Translations under genes and position numbers: made by a program
Assembly: GCA_025890175.1 (NCBI GenBank)
Contig: JANPYM010000008.1
Location: 1,775,650-1,839,649 of the forward strand
Reading direction: 5' to 3'
Origin: Ciborinia camelliae
Lineage: Eukaryota > Ascomycota > Leotiomycetes > Helotiales > Sclerotiniaceae
DNA: 64,000 nt
The notes under the pieces: generated by a model
What the model was told of the DNA's origin: nothing
Seen by the model: the letters and a program-made list of their open reading frames with translations, nothing else
Database searches by the model: none
Shown: positions 23,853-34,800 of the stretch, one piece after another
Layout of the letters: every line of letters begins with the position of its first letter
How positions within the stretch are numbered: position 1 is the first letter of the stretch

Positions 23853-24167
23853 AGATAGACTTTGTGGGTGTATGAATCGAAAAGTTTTTTATTTGGAGGG
23901 TGGAATGGAATTATATCATGGCGTTTGTATAGGATGAGCGCAGCAAATGAACTGCTACTGCGACAATAGATAATAAAAAGACTTACGGCAATGATCATTG
24001 ATATATTTGTATTCGATATGAATTGTGTACTCGGGGCATTCTTCTACCCCTTTTCTCGCTCCACCTCGTCTCGGGTGTATTTTTTATGAAGGAAATCTCC
24101 CTGTAGATTTTCCAGAACCAACGCCAGCAATGCAACTCCATACCGGGAATAATTTTTATCCACATAA
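23853..24167. other. convergent 3' region ACL4 / GIR2
   Basis: 315 bp between two converging stop codons; contains both 3' UTRs. No gene seen. Confidence 0.5.
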
Positions 24168-24957
24168 TCATGCCTCAACCTTCAACTTCTCCACGCCCTC
24201 AACAGGCACATCATCATAATCCTCATCCTCCTCGACCTTCCCAACCATACCCCTCTCCCAAAGTTGTCTACCAGTGAGAGCAACAACAGTTTCCTTCCCC
24301 TTATTCTTTTTCTTCTCCGCCGCTTCTTCATCCGCTTCCTCTTTCACCTTGATCTCCTCCATCTCCTTTTGGAACCCCTCTCTCCACTTCATAAAAGACT
24401 CCCTCGTCACCGGCTCTCCGTGAAACTTCTTATTCTCCTCGGCCTCTACTGCTAACAGCTTCTGCTCGTGTTCCTTTTCCTTCGCTTCTTGCCTTTGCGC
24501 AATAAGTTGCTCCGCATTTTCTTTCAAAGTAGATACCAATGTGAACACCATGGCCATCCCCATATTCTCCTCGATCGTCTCAGTCAATCCATCGAGAAGG
24601 ACTTGTCTATCAGCCGCGACGCTAAAATATGGATGAATAGGCGCATTCGGTGTTGGGAGTAAATCTAGAACGGGTGGTTCTTCGGGATATTCTTCCGGAT
24701 ATTTGACTTGCAGGAGCATAGTAGGAGGCTCCGAATCATCCCCATCTTGGTTTATCACATCTAGGAGAATGGAAACTCGATATTCGGTCTCTGATATATC
24801 TGTGAAGAGTGTTAGGGGAGCTTGCTTGCTGCGGGGGATTACCAAGATTGGGAACTCGGGAGCTGAAAATTGTCGCCAGGACAAACATACCATGAATTTC
24901 CTCGGGGAAAATACTATCGAGGACCTCCCTCTCCTCAACTTGTTCTTCTCTTCCCAT
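24168..24957 (-). CDS. GIR2: RWD-domain protein Gir2 / RWDD1 (232 aa)
   Basis: Two exons on the minus strand: 24957-24891 and 24799-24168. Spliced start MGREEQVEEREVLDSIFPEEI joins DISETEYRVSILLDV to give a full RWD domain (about residues 1-115) with the typical YPEEYPEEPPVLDL motif. A helical linker follows (EKEHEQKLLAVEAEENKKF), then VTRESFMKWREGFQKEM, which resembles the DFRP segment that binds DRG/Rbg GTPases, and an acidic C-terminus. Yeast Gir2 binds Gcn1 and Rbg2 and tunes translational stress signalling. The family length is about 240-265 aa. It is divergent from PUF6 with 205 bp between starts. Confidence 0.9.
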
Positions 24958-25162
24958 CTTGTAAACTTGCTTTACCTGGGTACTCTTTTCCTCTAAACAA
25001 AAGGCTTTCGTGGGGTGGTGGGTTGGATGTATGCTACCCCAAGATTGGCCTAGCGCCGATTGGAAAAAGTTTATCTTTTATCTGTCGAAGGCAGAAAAAA
25101 AAGTTCCCAAGTACATCACGAGCCAGCCCATCCGTACAAATAAAATCAACAATTGTACTAAA
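24958..25162. promoter_or_regulatory. bidirectional promoter GIR2 / PUF6
   Basis: 205 bp between two divergent start codons of ribosome-linked genes. An A-run (GCAGAAAAAAAAGTTCC) lies at about 25090-25106. Co-expression of both genes is expected but not shown. Confidence 0.5.
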
Positions 25163-27362
25163 ATGGCTCCAGTAACAACCTCGAAAACCGTGGTGACGGG
25201 TATGAAGAGAAAGTCGGCACCCGTGAAAGATGTTCACGTGAAGGAAAACAAAAAGGCGAAAATCGATTCGGGGAAAAAGGGAAAGGAATCGAAAACTATC
25301 GCGAAGCCTGTAAAGAAGGTCGAACCTGAGAGTGAAGAGGATTCCGACTCGGACGATGGAGGCGCCGCTTTGGAATCTGGGTCTGAAGATGGTTCGGATA
25401 GCGATGCAGAAATAAAAGAAGCTGAGGGCGTACATCCAGACAGAGTTAAGGCTGTTGCCGCAAACAGTAAGCTCTTTTTAAGCATTGCTCAAATTTTCCT
25501 ACTTACACTTTGCAGATCAATCATCGAAAGAGGCACATGCGAAACAAAAGCAATTGGCAAATGAGAGAAAGGCCGCAAAACCTTTGGCAGATCAATTGGC
25601 ACGCACGAAGAAAATTTGGGAACGTCTACGCCGAAAGTCGCATGTTCCTAAGGAAGAGAGAAAACAATTGGTTGGGGAACTTTTCGAGCTCATCACTGGC
25701 AGAATCAAGGACTTTGTTCTCAAACATGACAGTGTAAGAGTCGTCCAGACAGCCGTCAAGTATTCAAATCCGGAGCAGAAACGATTGATCGCAAAGGAGC
25801 TTGCAGGAACATATCGTCAGTTGGCCGAGAGCAGATATGCGAAGTTCTTGATCGGAAAGTTGTTGATTCAGGGAGACGATGAAATTAGAGATCTCATTGT
25901 TCCGGAGTTCTATGGCCATGTTCGTCGACTTATTAAGCACCCCGAAGCTGGATGGATTCTTGATGATATCTACCGTGGAGTAGCTACCAGGCAACAGAAG
26001 GCCATCATCCTTCGAGAATGGTATGGTGCCGAATTCGCCATCATGGAGAGAGACACATCTAAGTTCTTGACTGGGGAACTCTCGGAAATTTTGGCTGCCG
26101 AACCTGGAAAGCGAGCACCGATCATGCGATACCTACAGGAAATGATCAATCATCTCCTGCAGAAGAAGACGAACGGTTTCACCCTCCTCCACGATGCTAT
26201 GTTACAATATTTCCTCAATGCCAAACAAGGAACTGAGGAGATTACTGACTTTATCGAGTTGTTGAAGGGAGATGAAGAGGGTGATTTGATGAAGAACTTG
26301 GCATTCACCAAGTCTGGAGCAAGAGTTGTTTGCCTTGCTCTAGCATACGGAGGTGCCAAGGACCGAAAGCATATCCTTAAGATGTACAAAGATACATTAC
26401 AACTGATGGCAGGAGATCCAAACGGACACATTGTCATCCTTACCGCATACGAAGTCATTGATGACACAGTTCTGACCGCGAAGTCTATTTTCCCAGAATT
26501 GCTAAGCAAGGATGAAGAGAAACAAGCTGAGAATATCGTGTTTTCCGCTAATGACCTCAACGCACGTACTACTCTTCTCTACCTTTTCCAAGGTCGCTCG
26601 AAATCCCTATTCCCAGCAAGTCACAACTCAGATCTCGAAATTCTCTCCGAAATTGACACAATCCGAACCACCACCTCTAAAAAGGATCCCGAAATCCGTC
26701 GCCAAGAATTAATCAAGGCTCTCTCTCCATATCTCTTAAAGGCTATCGCCTCCGCATCCAGAGAACTCATCGCCACATCTTTCGGCTGTCAGTTCATAAC
26801 TGAAGTCCTCTTCCACGCCGAAGGAGACAAATCGGCAGCTCTTGAGGCACTCGCCGAAGCGGTATCCGGAGACCCAACATATATTCAACCTCCTGTCGAA
26901 GAAGGCGCAGTTAGCGAAGAACCACCTTCCCACATCGCAAGCACACCTTTCGGAGGAAAAATGATCAAATCTCTCATTGCAGGTGGTCGTTTCGACCCAG
27001 CTACCAAATCCATCGTCCCCATTGTACCAGCCTTGGATTTTGCGGATATCTTGTATCCACACATCAAGGAGTATATTGTTGAGTGGGCCACTGGCTCCAG
27101 TTCCTTCGTGGTCGTTGCATTGTTGGAATCGGAATCTTTCGCCAAGAAAGATGAGGTGAAGAAGGTCTTGAAGAAGAATAAGAAGAAGTTGGAGAAGGCG
27201 GCCAAGGAAGAGACGCTGGAGCAGAAGGCGAAGAGAGAGGAATTCGAGGCGAAGGAAGCAGAGAAGAAGGCGAGTGGGAAGGGGGCTGCTAAGAAAGGAA
27301 AGGGGCCCAAGGAGAAGGAGGTCGGGAATAAGGGCTCCAGTATGATTTTGGCTATGATCTAA
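25163..27362 (+). CDS. PUF6: Puf6/PUM3-like pumilio-repeat ribosome-biogenesis protein (716 aa)
   Basis: Two exons: 25163-25466 and 25516-27362 (49-nt intron). The N-terminus is Lys-rich and acidic (KRKSAPVKDVHVKENKK; ESEEDSDSDDGG). Pumilio-type repeats start near residue 145 (FVLKHDSVRVVQTAVKYSN, RYAKFLIGKLLIQGD, NGFTLLHDAMLQYF, FTKSGARVVCLALAYGGAKD), followed by a CPL-type region around 430-620 (SFGCQFITEVLFHAEGD, HIASTPFGGKMIKSL). The C-terminus is very basic. Puf6 acts in 60S subunit assembly with Loc1 and Rpl43; yeast Puf6 also represses ASH1 mRNA. Length (716 aa) fits. The start follows AACAATTGTACTAAAATGG, with a good purine context. Confidence 0.93.
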
Positions 27363-27671
27363 GGGTCGTGAGTTAAGAATGTGAGAATGAGGAGATGGGA
27401 GATGGGAGATGGGAGTGATGGATGGGAGGAGGAATCAAGTGGATAGAATACTCGAGAGTGCATTGTAGGAGTTTTAGGCGTTTGTGCGCAAAAAGTCAGT
27501 CGTCGATCCATACCTCGTCTCTAGATGGATAGAATACCGGGATATATAGCATATAGCTTCCTATCCAATGTACTCAATGTAATGTTGCATACCCAACTTT
27601 CGGAAAGATTTCTCTCTTGATTGCTTGCTCTTGACTGCGTGCTCTTGCTTGCTTCTTGCTGGCTTCTTGGA

Positions 27672-27720
27672 TAGGTAGGTAGGTGGGTAGGTGGGTAGGT
27701 AGGTAGGTGGGTGGGTAGAT
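27672..27720 (+). repeat. (TAGGTRGG)n repeat
   Basis: Run of GTAGGTAGGTGGGTAGGTGG-type units, the same 4-bp family (TAGG/TGGG) that recurs across intergenic DNA in this window. Confidence 0.7.
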
Positions 27721-27879
27721 ATTGATTGATAATGCATTCTCATGGATTGGATGGGGGTTGATCTGGTCTTACCTACCTACTCTACGATGTGTGATTTGGT
27801 TTGTTGTTTTCTCGGTACTGATTGCGTAAGTGTGGATTTTGAGGGGTTTTTGGGAGGTTTGTTTTGGGGGGGTTTTGGG

Positions 27880-27980
27880 GAGGAAGGGAAGGGAGAGAGG
27901 GAAGGAAGAGAAGGGAAGGGAAGGAAGGGAAGGGAAGGAAGGGAAGGAAGGGAAGGGAAGGGAAGGGAAGGGGAGGGGGG
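27880..27980 (+). repeat. homopurine (GGAAG/GGGAA) tract
   Basis: About 100 bp of almost pure A/G on the plus strand made of GGAAGGGAAG units ending in G-runs. Confidence 0.8.
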
Positions 27981-28710
27981 ATGGGGGATGGGGGATGGGC
28001 TGGGGAAGGAAATAGGGGGGATGAAGAAGAGATGGGTATTTATTTCTTTAGGTACCTACCTATACACTCACTTCCTGATGACTTCTATTTGTTTTGTTTT
28101 TTTTGTTTTTTTTTGTTTTTTAGAGACTCGAGTGTATGGAGAGTATGGATGGGGACTATGGTGGTGTATTGTATAGTGGGAAGATAATGAGATGATGAGA
28201 TGAGGAGATGACGGCATATTTTTGGAATTAAAATTTGGAATTTGGAATTGAAAGGTACGGGTGTATGTATATGTGGATGGTATCTCAAGAATAAAGATTA
28301 GGGATAGGGATAGTGATGGAGGAGAAGAAGAAGTAGAATTATTGGTGTAATGGGATATTTAGAGGGATATATATTGAAGAGGGGATTTTATACCTATGTA
28401 TGACTCAAGTCTTATTTTTGGGCGTGGAAGTGTGGTTTCGGGAGGGGGAAGTTGGGTGGAGGAGAAAGACGATGATGCTTCGATTAACTGTGTTTTGGTG
28501 TGGAATAATATCATTGTAGCTAGCTAGTACTCTTTCTTTTCTTTGGTATATTTGAATATCCAATCTCTTACAATCCTAGCTGGATATTTAGACTCCATCT
28601 CGCTGTGCATACCATCCTATCTTGATGATATCTCTCGGAATTCCCTATACCCAAGTAACCCCAAACTCCAAGCCAACACCAAAACCACCCTTCTCTCCTC
28701 TCATATTTCC

Positions 28711-30168
28711 CTAACTCTTCACAGCCAAACAAGCCTTCAAACTCCCCACCACCGCAAAACAAATCAGAGGACTAATCGCATACGCCACCGTAATAAATTT
28801 CGCAATCGCCATCTTCTCCTCCTCATCCGCACCACTCACATCCGCCAACGCCGTGAGTTTCGTAGCCGGTGGTCCCGTAGGCATCAACATCAACACAAAC
28901 CACAAGATGGGATCCTCATCCAGCCATCCCGTTTTCCTGGCGATGACATAAATCACCGCGATGCTCACCACGGGCCATAAAATAAATCGGATGAAACATA
29001 TGGTGAGGACAACGGATGAGGGTACCTTTCCACTGGATTCGCCTTTCTTCATACGCATGAGCGAGGAGGAGAGTTTGGCGCCGACGACGACGAGTTGCAG
29101 GGCGGCGAATAGTTCGCCGATGTTTTGGATGGAGGAGGTGAGCCAGGCTTTGAAGATCCCGCCGGATTGAGGGGGGGCGAAGAAGGCGCGGTGGAGAGGG
29201 GGGACCAGACCTAGGAGGGCTCCGAGGAGCGTCCCGAGCAGAGGGGCGTTGATGAAACTATAGAGGGTGGAGATGGTATTGCGGATGGAGAGGGGAATTT
29301 TCTTCCATTCTTTCTTGGATTTTTGGATTGCTGTATTTCCATTTCTAGCGATATTTTGAGGGAGGAGCGTTGATGTTTCATTGTCATGTTCTTCTTCCTC
29401 TTCAGCAGTTCTCCCGTCTGAGTTGATGGGATTTGCATATTCTTCATCGCTTTCGCTACGTAGATGGCCGTTTGAGAAATTGCGGGTATGGTTTGGTTTC
29501 GAGTCTTCATCGGATATGTCGGGTGCTTCTTCGTCGTCCAGGAGTTTGGGGCCAAGGGCAAAGGTAAGACTATTTCCTACCATGGAAGACACGAGGAAAT
29601 AGGATTTTGCGCGGCTCAGGGCTGCAGAGGAAGTGTCGGAATCTGACATTTTGAGGCTGGTGAGGATTCCGGCTGTGTCGAGGGCTTGGATTAGGAGGAG
29701 GGGCAGTGAGGTGGTGTTGTTGAAGCATACTGTGGAATTTTTAGAGTTTGATATCTACGGAGGAGAATAGGGGAGCTTACTGGCTGGTACACACCAGGCA
29801 GGGAATTTAAAAGCTCTTTTGAGGAGCATTCCCAATACCATTGATGATAGAGTGTAGATCAATGCCCATACTTGACCACTATTAGCTCCACATACATAAA
29901 ATCTGGGAGATTCCTACTCACTCAACACTGGAACATATCTATAAGCAGTACCTGGCTTTAATTCCTCTCCGACATTTGTGATCAGAAGCGCCGGGAGGAA
30001 TAACCGAACAGCAGTTTTCGAGATATCCCTTGTAGAAGACTCCTTCAACAAATTAAATCTCGATGCAATAACTCCATAGCTTATCGTCAACAGCACAGTT
30101 AAGGAAGCTTGAAGAGCCCCCAGGAAGACGGGGAGGATGCCATCTGCGGCAGAGTCTGAACCACCCAT
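28711..30168 (-). CDS. auxin-efflux-carrier (AEC) family membrane transporter (451 aa)
   Basis: Three exons on the minus strand: 30168-29922, 29870-29781, 29729-28711. N-terminal helices: VFLGALQASLTVLLTISYGVI, ISKTAVRLFLPALLITNVGEEL, VLIWALIYTLSSMVLGMLL, then the hallmark CFNNTTSLPLLLIQAL. A large acidic loop (about residues 150-240, DEEYANPINSDGRTAEEEEEHD) separates these from C-terminal helices (INAPLLGTLLGALLGLVPPL, QLVVVGAKLSSSLMRM, CFIRFILWPVVSIAVIYVIA, LMLMPTGPPATKLTAL). Two bundles of helices split by a loop is the AEC/PIN-like arrangement, as in yeast Ecm3-type proteins. Substrate is unknown in fungi; location is likely ER or plasma membrane. The start MGGSDSAADG is preferred over further-upstream non-ATG codons. 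Confidence 0.9.
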
Positions 30169-30899
30169 TTTGGAAAAGATTGTTGCTTTTAGCTTGAACA
30201 GAGAAGAAAATGGGAAAAGTAGAAGCAAAGGAAAGTTACATAGAATGAAATATATAAACTTATTCGATTCTCACTAAATATTTTGATACGCGTTCAAGAC
30301 CCCAAGATGTGACTCTGTGGTCCCAAAACCTTGGAGCTGTTAGAGCCATCAATCATGGTCTAAACGTGCGTGTATAACGTCATTGTGACAGGGGCAGTGA
30401 GAAACAGGTAAAACCTAAACTCGTAAAGACGAAGGATACCGGTATCAATCCATGCAATGCAATCCCATCTCAATTGATAAAGGAGGACGAAACAAGCTTT
30501 TCATTTCGATCTTAGATCTTGGATGGATTAATCGACGGTTTTGATGGAGTGCTTGCCAAGACGTTGATGGATCTGTTGGATGCATATATTTCGTCCTATG
30601 TTGCGTGTGGTAAGTAGATGTTGGTTGGAGACTTCTGATGCGCAGTACAATTGTTTGGAATATATCAGTGTAAGGAATTGAAAACTGCCCGTCTGATCAT
30701 GAAATAATGACTTTTCATCTTGAAGGGTAAAGATATCATCATGAGAAAAAAGGGATTCGGAGCTTGGGCCACATATAGGTAGGCTGCCTGAAGTTAAGCT
30801 CACCGGGAGATGCAAATTAGAAGACACCTCACCGGGAGCATGGAAATGAAATGGTCCGTGCAGACGTCTGCCTTCGTTTGCTCTACCTAGTACCTCACA
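30169..30899. other. transporter promoter and gene-poor DNA
   Basis: Contains the promoter of the AEC transporter and two CTCACCGGGAG copies (30799, 30828). A 124-codon open frame on the minus strand (30528-30902) has no coding character that I can support. Confidence 0.45.
30799..30838 (+). repeat. two CTCACCGGGAG repeats
   Basis: Exact copies at 30799-30809 and 30828-30838, 29 bp apart; same word as the cluster at 14438-14507. Confidence 0.6.
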
Positions 30900-31802
30900 C
30901 ATGATCGGACCTCTTTCCCTCAGCCTCTCCTACGATGTGGGATTTTCACTTGATGATTTGAGAGATATCGAGGTCATGAAGCTGTTCAAAGATGGGGATT
31001 TAGCTTTGGAGTGGAGAAGGTTGGTTTTGAATTGATGGAGGAGGGGTGGAATTTGAAGGTTAGTGATCTAGCTCTGTAATTATTTGCGAGGGAGACTCTG
31101 GAGAAGCTTATATCTAAAATATCCAACTTCTATCTTCTCTTTTCTGCGGCTAACATCAAGCCGCTCCCCAGAAAGACTTCTATGCACCTCATCGCAAAGC
31201 CGTCCAAACACGAGCTGCCTCTCTTCGTGCTTGGCTCTATGGACTTGAGGCATAACATGTTGTTCTAGTGACGCATGGAACATTTTTATTCGTTACTTGA
31301 CTGAGAACGGAACCGGTTACAAGAATTGCGAGGTCCGGACGTTCATATTTACCAAGGGCTCGACAACAGAAGAAGCTCACATTGTTGAAGTTGGAAAGGA
31401 TAAGTAAGTACTATCCCTGCAGAGCTAAATGCGGTTAGATGTTTGGAGATTCTAAATATCCGTGGCTCTCGTGAGGTATATTGTCCTTTACTCGAACGGT
31501 GATTATGTTATTCGAAATTTGCATGATGATTTTCTAGTAGAGTAGTTGATGTCGTTACGCTTGGTGCTCCTGGAATTTTTCCCCATATGGTTCTTAATGA
31601 CTATCATGCTGAGGAAAATCAATACACAGGCAGCCAAAAAGGCATACAAAATTCCATACGAAACATCGCAAAACGTGTAGTATACCGCGGAAAAATAGAC
31701 GTCACCTTCCACGATACAACTTCTCCAACGACTATACAGAGTCAGGCGATCAAGACAGAAGGAGACAACACATCCATAAAAATTAGCTGGATCTTCGAAT
31801 AG
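30900..31802 (+). pseudogene. degraded protein-coding gene of unknown family
   Basis: Runs of convincing coding sequence appear in changing frames. From ATG 30900: MIGPLSLSLSYDVGFSLDD..LALEWRR. After a frame change near 31020: GFELMEEGWNLK, then a TAA, then in the same frame LFARETLEKLISKISNFYLL and AANIKPLPRKTSMHLIAKPS up to DLRHNML (about 31265). After another frame change: AWNIFIRYLTENGTGYKNCE up to EVGKDK at about 31403. After a gap with a plausible splice acceptor (31530-31546), a last block VVDVVTLGAPGIFPHMVLND ends KISWIFE before a TAG at 31800-31802. Some breaks might be introns, but at least one stop and two frame changes have no good splice sites. I do not recognise the family. Confidence 0.4.
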
Positions 31803-34800
31803 TTAGGTCTTGAACATGCCATTAGCACTCCAAGCCAAAAGTCAAATGATCACCAACCTAAGTGACAGCAACACGTCCAGGATGCTTGCAAGCGGCAATG
31901 GTAGACAATGATCATGTTTGGATAGCCCAAAACGATACTGTCCTTCCAGGAATTCAGTTTACAAGTGTTCTTAATGAGTTCGGCCTTATTTATGATAGAA
32001 TCGAAGTTGTAGTCATTATAAAGATGACATGGAGACTGGAAGTTTGGGAGAGGAGGAGATTTCATAAGCGGGCTCTTACGAATAAATGCGATATCCGTCA
32101 AGATCATAATCATCGAATTTTCTTTAGGGTGTACTCTGATATTCAGTGTGTGATACCATCCGAAATTGGATCAGTAAAACCGTAGCCATGAGATAGATGG
32201 ATGGATGTATAGATAGGTCAATAAAATTACGAAATCAGATTTTGCGGCTTTTCCCCCACCACTCGAGGCTCCTGTTGATGGACTTTTAAATCAGACGGAA
32301 AGCATCAATAGAGGATGGTTTTGCTTGAACAATTGTGAAGAATTTATCTGTGAATCTTTTTGATTTTCATTCGTTCTTCAAATACAATGTCGTTTTAGCC
32401 CATTAGCTCTGATGCAATGTATATTATGTGGAGCCTCGTAAGCGAGACGAACTGGCAGTCATGGCATTAACGTGGGTTATAAAATATTTGCGACTATAAT
32501 GTGCTGCAGACGGAGCCGAAAGTCTAGAATTGTAATTAAGGCTTTCTCGAAACTTTTGCATTCTTTTTGGTCCTTTCTATAGGCTGGTATGTCTCTCTTT
32601 TGGTTAACTGTTTGATTTTTGGTCGCAAGGTGTGGAGTCTCGTAGGCGAGGAATTATGATGCGGGTGGGTGTTTAGTGAATACCCAGTACCTGGATAGCC
32701 TTCTGGATTAAGCTTGTTGCGATTGCTGATTCTAATTGAATTGAATACTGCAATCTTGGATTGACAATGAATCGGAAGAGATAAATACTACTGCGTTCTG
32801 GCGCTGCAATGGAAAAATTGAGAATTTACCACTTCGGATAGCAGAGACGCGCAATATAGCACATCGGGAATATCATCCTGAAATTTTCACCCACACGTCT
32901 AATAATATGTCTAGGGTGTAAAAGACTTTGCTCTCAATAATTTTGCACAAAATCTCCACCTGTCCGATAGTCAATACGATGAAATGACGGTAAGAAAATA
33001 GAGAGATGAGAGATGATGACAACAAAAATCATCACAGCAACAATCTTTACCAACCCTCTCATCCCCTCTCCTTCAGAGGACTCGGGTTCACAAATGCTTG
33101 AGGGCAAAATGCAAGAAAAATAGTACCTACCTACAAAATGCCTAATTCATTAACACTTCTACAATACAAATACATTCTTGGCCCAGCGATACTCATAATC
33201 GGTTTGGAAGTTGGTGCTGAGAAATACCGGTCTCTTTCTTATTAAAGAAAAGAATTATTTTCAGAAACTGGTTCTTGGAAGGGATTTGACGGAATTATGG
33301 TTTATTCATTTACTTCCAATTTCTCCGGAATTCGTGGTCTGTCGTGTTGCGTTAGGTTGACTTGAGTCACTTGCTTGGGGGAAGGGGGGAGAAGTGAATT
33401 AGATTCTGGAATGGTAAGGTATGAATATAAAAGCCTGTGGTTCATGCTGGTTGGGGGTTTTAATTTATCAAAATAACAGGTTAGATATCAATAGTGGCAT
33501 TATGTGACAAGCTGTGTACACACGTTGTATTCTTGCATTATATAAAAAGACGAGCAGGCAAGTGCAGCTCTTGGAAAAGATACTGACCGACTATATTTCT
33601 AGTCGAAATCTTTATAAGGCAGCGATAATGAAACTTGAGTTATTTCGACAATGCAAACTCTACTTCGGTAACGATTCATCCCATTTTTCTCTCATCTAAC
33701 CACAAACTTTAAGTTCACAACTGCTCCTTTGAAGGAAATAAATCTTGGATGGGAAGCGATACGTCGCTTTGAGCTTGACGCTGGCTTCCATCTTTCTCTC
33801 TTAACTCCTGTAGGTATGGTGCTTTACAGTCTCTCTGTTTGATTGGAGATGCACTTTATATATATGTACGTATCTACCTAGGCACTCATTTATATTTCGA
33901 TACCTCGGCAACCCTCGGCAAGTGCAGGGGATGAGCTGTTCAAGACTCGGGAAGTATAGAGCTAAGTTGTCTGTTCTGTGCATAAAAGAGTGCAAACTTA
34001 TATCGTAGTGCCGCATTTCACTTCTGTGATCGATTTCGATGCCGTCGGGCTCTAGGTATAATGGGTATGCGATGTTGGAAGCAGCGTGCGGAAGGTTTAG
34101 GCTAGCTCTGATCACTTCTATGCCATTATCTCCTTGGTGATATGGGGATTGTGATACTGCAGGTATCTTGCGACTTTTTCTGTCGTCTTTAGTGTATACT
34201 GTTATCATCTTATGGATTTGTTCGTTGAGGAGTATTGTTGTTGGTTTATAGTTGTATGGTGCTGTGCTCTTCTGTGGTACAGGGAAGATTACATGTTGTC
34301 TATGGGAACAAAATAGAACTCAAGTCGCGAAGTATGTATTGCCTTTCATCATAATTTGACAGAGCCATAGATATTTTCTTGGCATCTAAAAGATGGATTT
34401 TGTTTGGTTTATATATGTGACTCCGCATTAGAGATGTAGGATTGTAGAAGTTAATTGCTGGCGGGGGATGGTTGATAATTATGGGGGTATGATTCACTAC
34501 TATTGTAGGTCGAGGGCGCGGGAAATTTGGACCATAAATTACTCGAGGGCCTATAAGTATATCGTGCAGATCATTAGTGACAACTTTCTCTATAGAGGGT
34601 ATAACTAGCAAAGAAGCAAGGTGTGAAGGCTGGTCAACACATCTGTTGTGAATGGAGTTCTGTCACTGAAGGATGAGAAAATGGGATGAAATCGGGGTGA
34701 AATATTCCGTGCTTTGTTTGCCGATTCTTGAGGCAATATCAAATTACGAAAGACTTTTCTGGGAGTTCCCTTGCTTGTGAAAATTGTATCCAGATGTTCT

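Larger units (their letters stand above)
27363..28710. other. gene-free region with simple repeats
   Basis: Holds a TAGGTGGG repeat (27672-27720), a homopurine tract (27880-27980) and T-rich stretches near 28095-28122. No supported gene. Part of it is the 3' flank of PUF6 and the 3' end of the transporter gene. Confidence 0.5.

Noticed and set aside
27742..28176. 144-codon Gly/Arg/Glu-rich frame
   Set aside because: Produced by the homopurine repeat tract, not by coding selection.
30528..30902. 124-codon minus-strand frame
   Set aside because: No splice context or recognisable residues, and it spans the CTCACCGGGAG repeats.
33801..34208. 135-codon minus-strand frame in the gene desert
   Set aside because: Ordinary length for chance in 4.5 kb of six-frame translation; no motif or partner exon.
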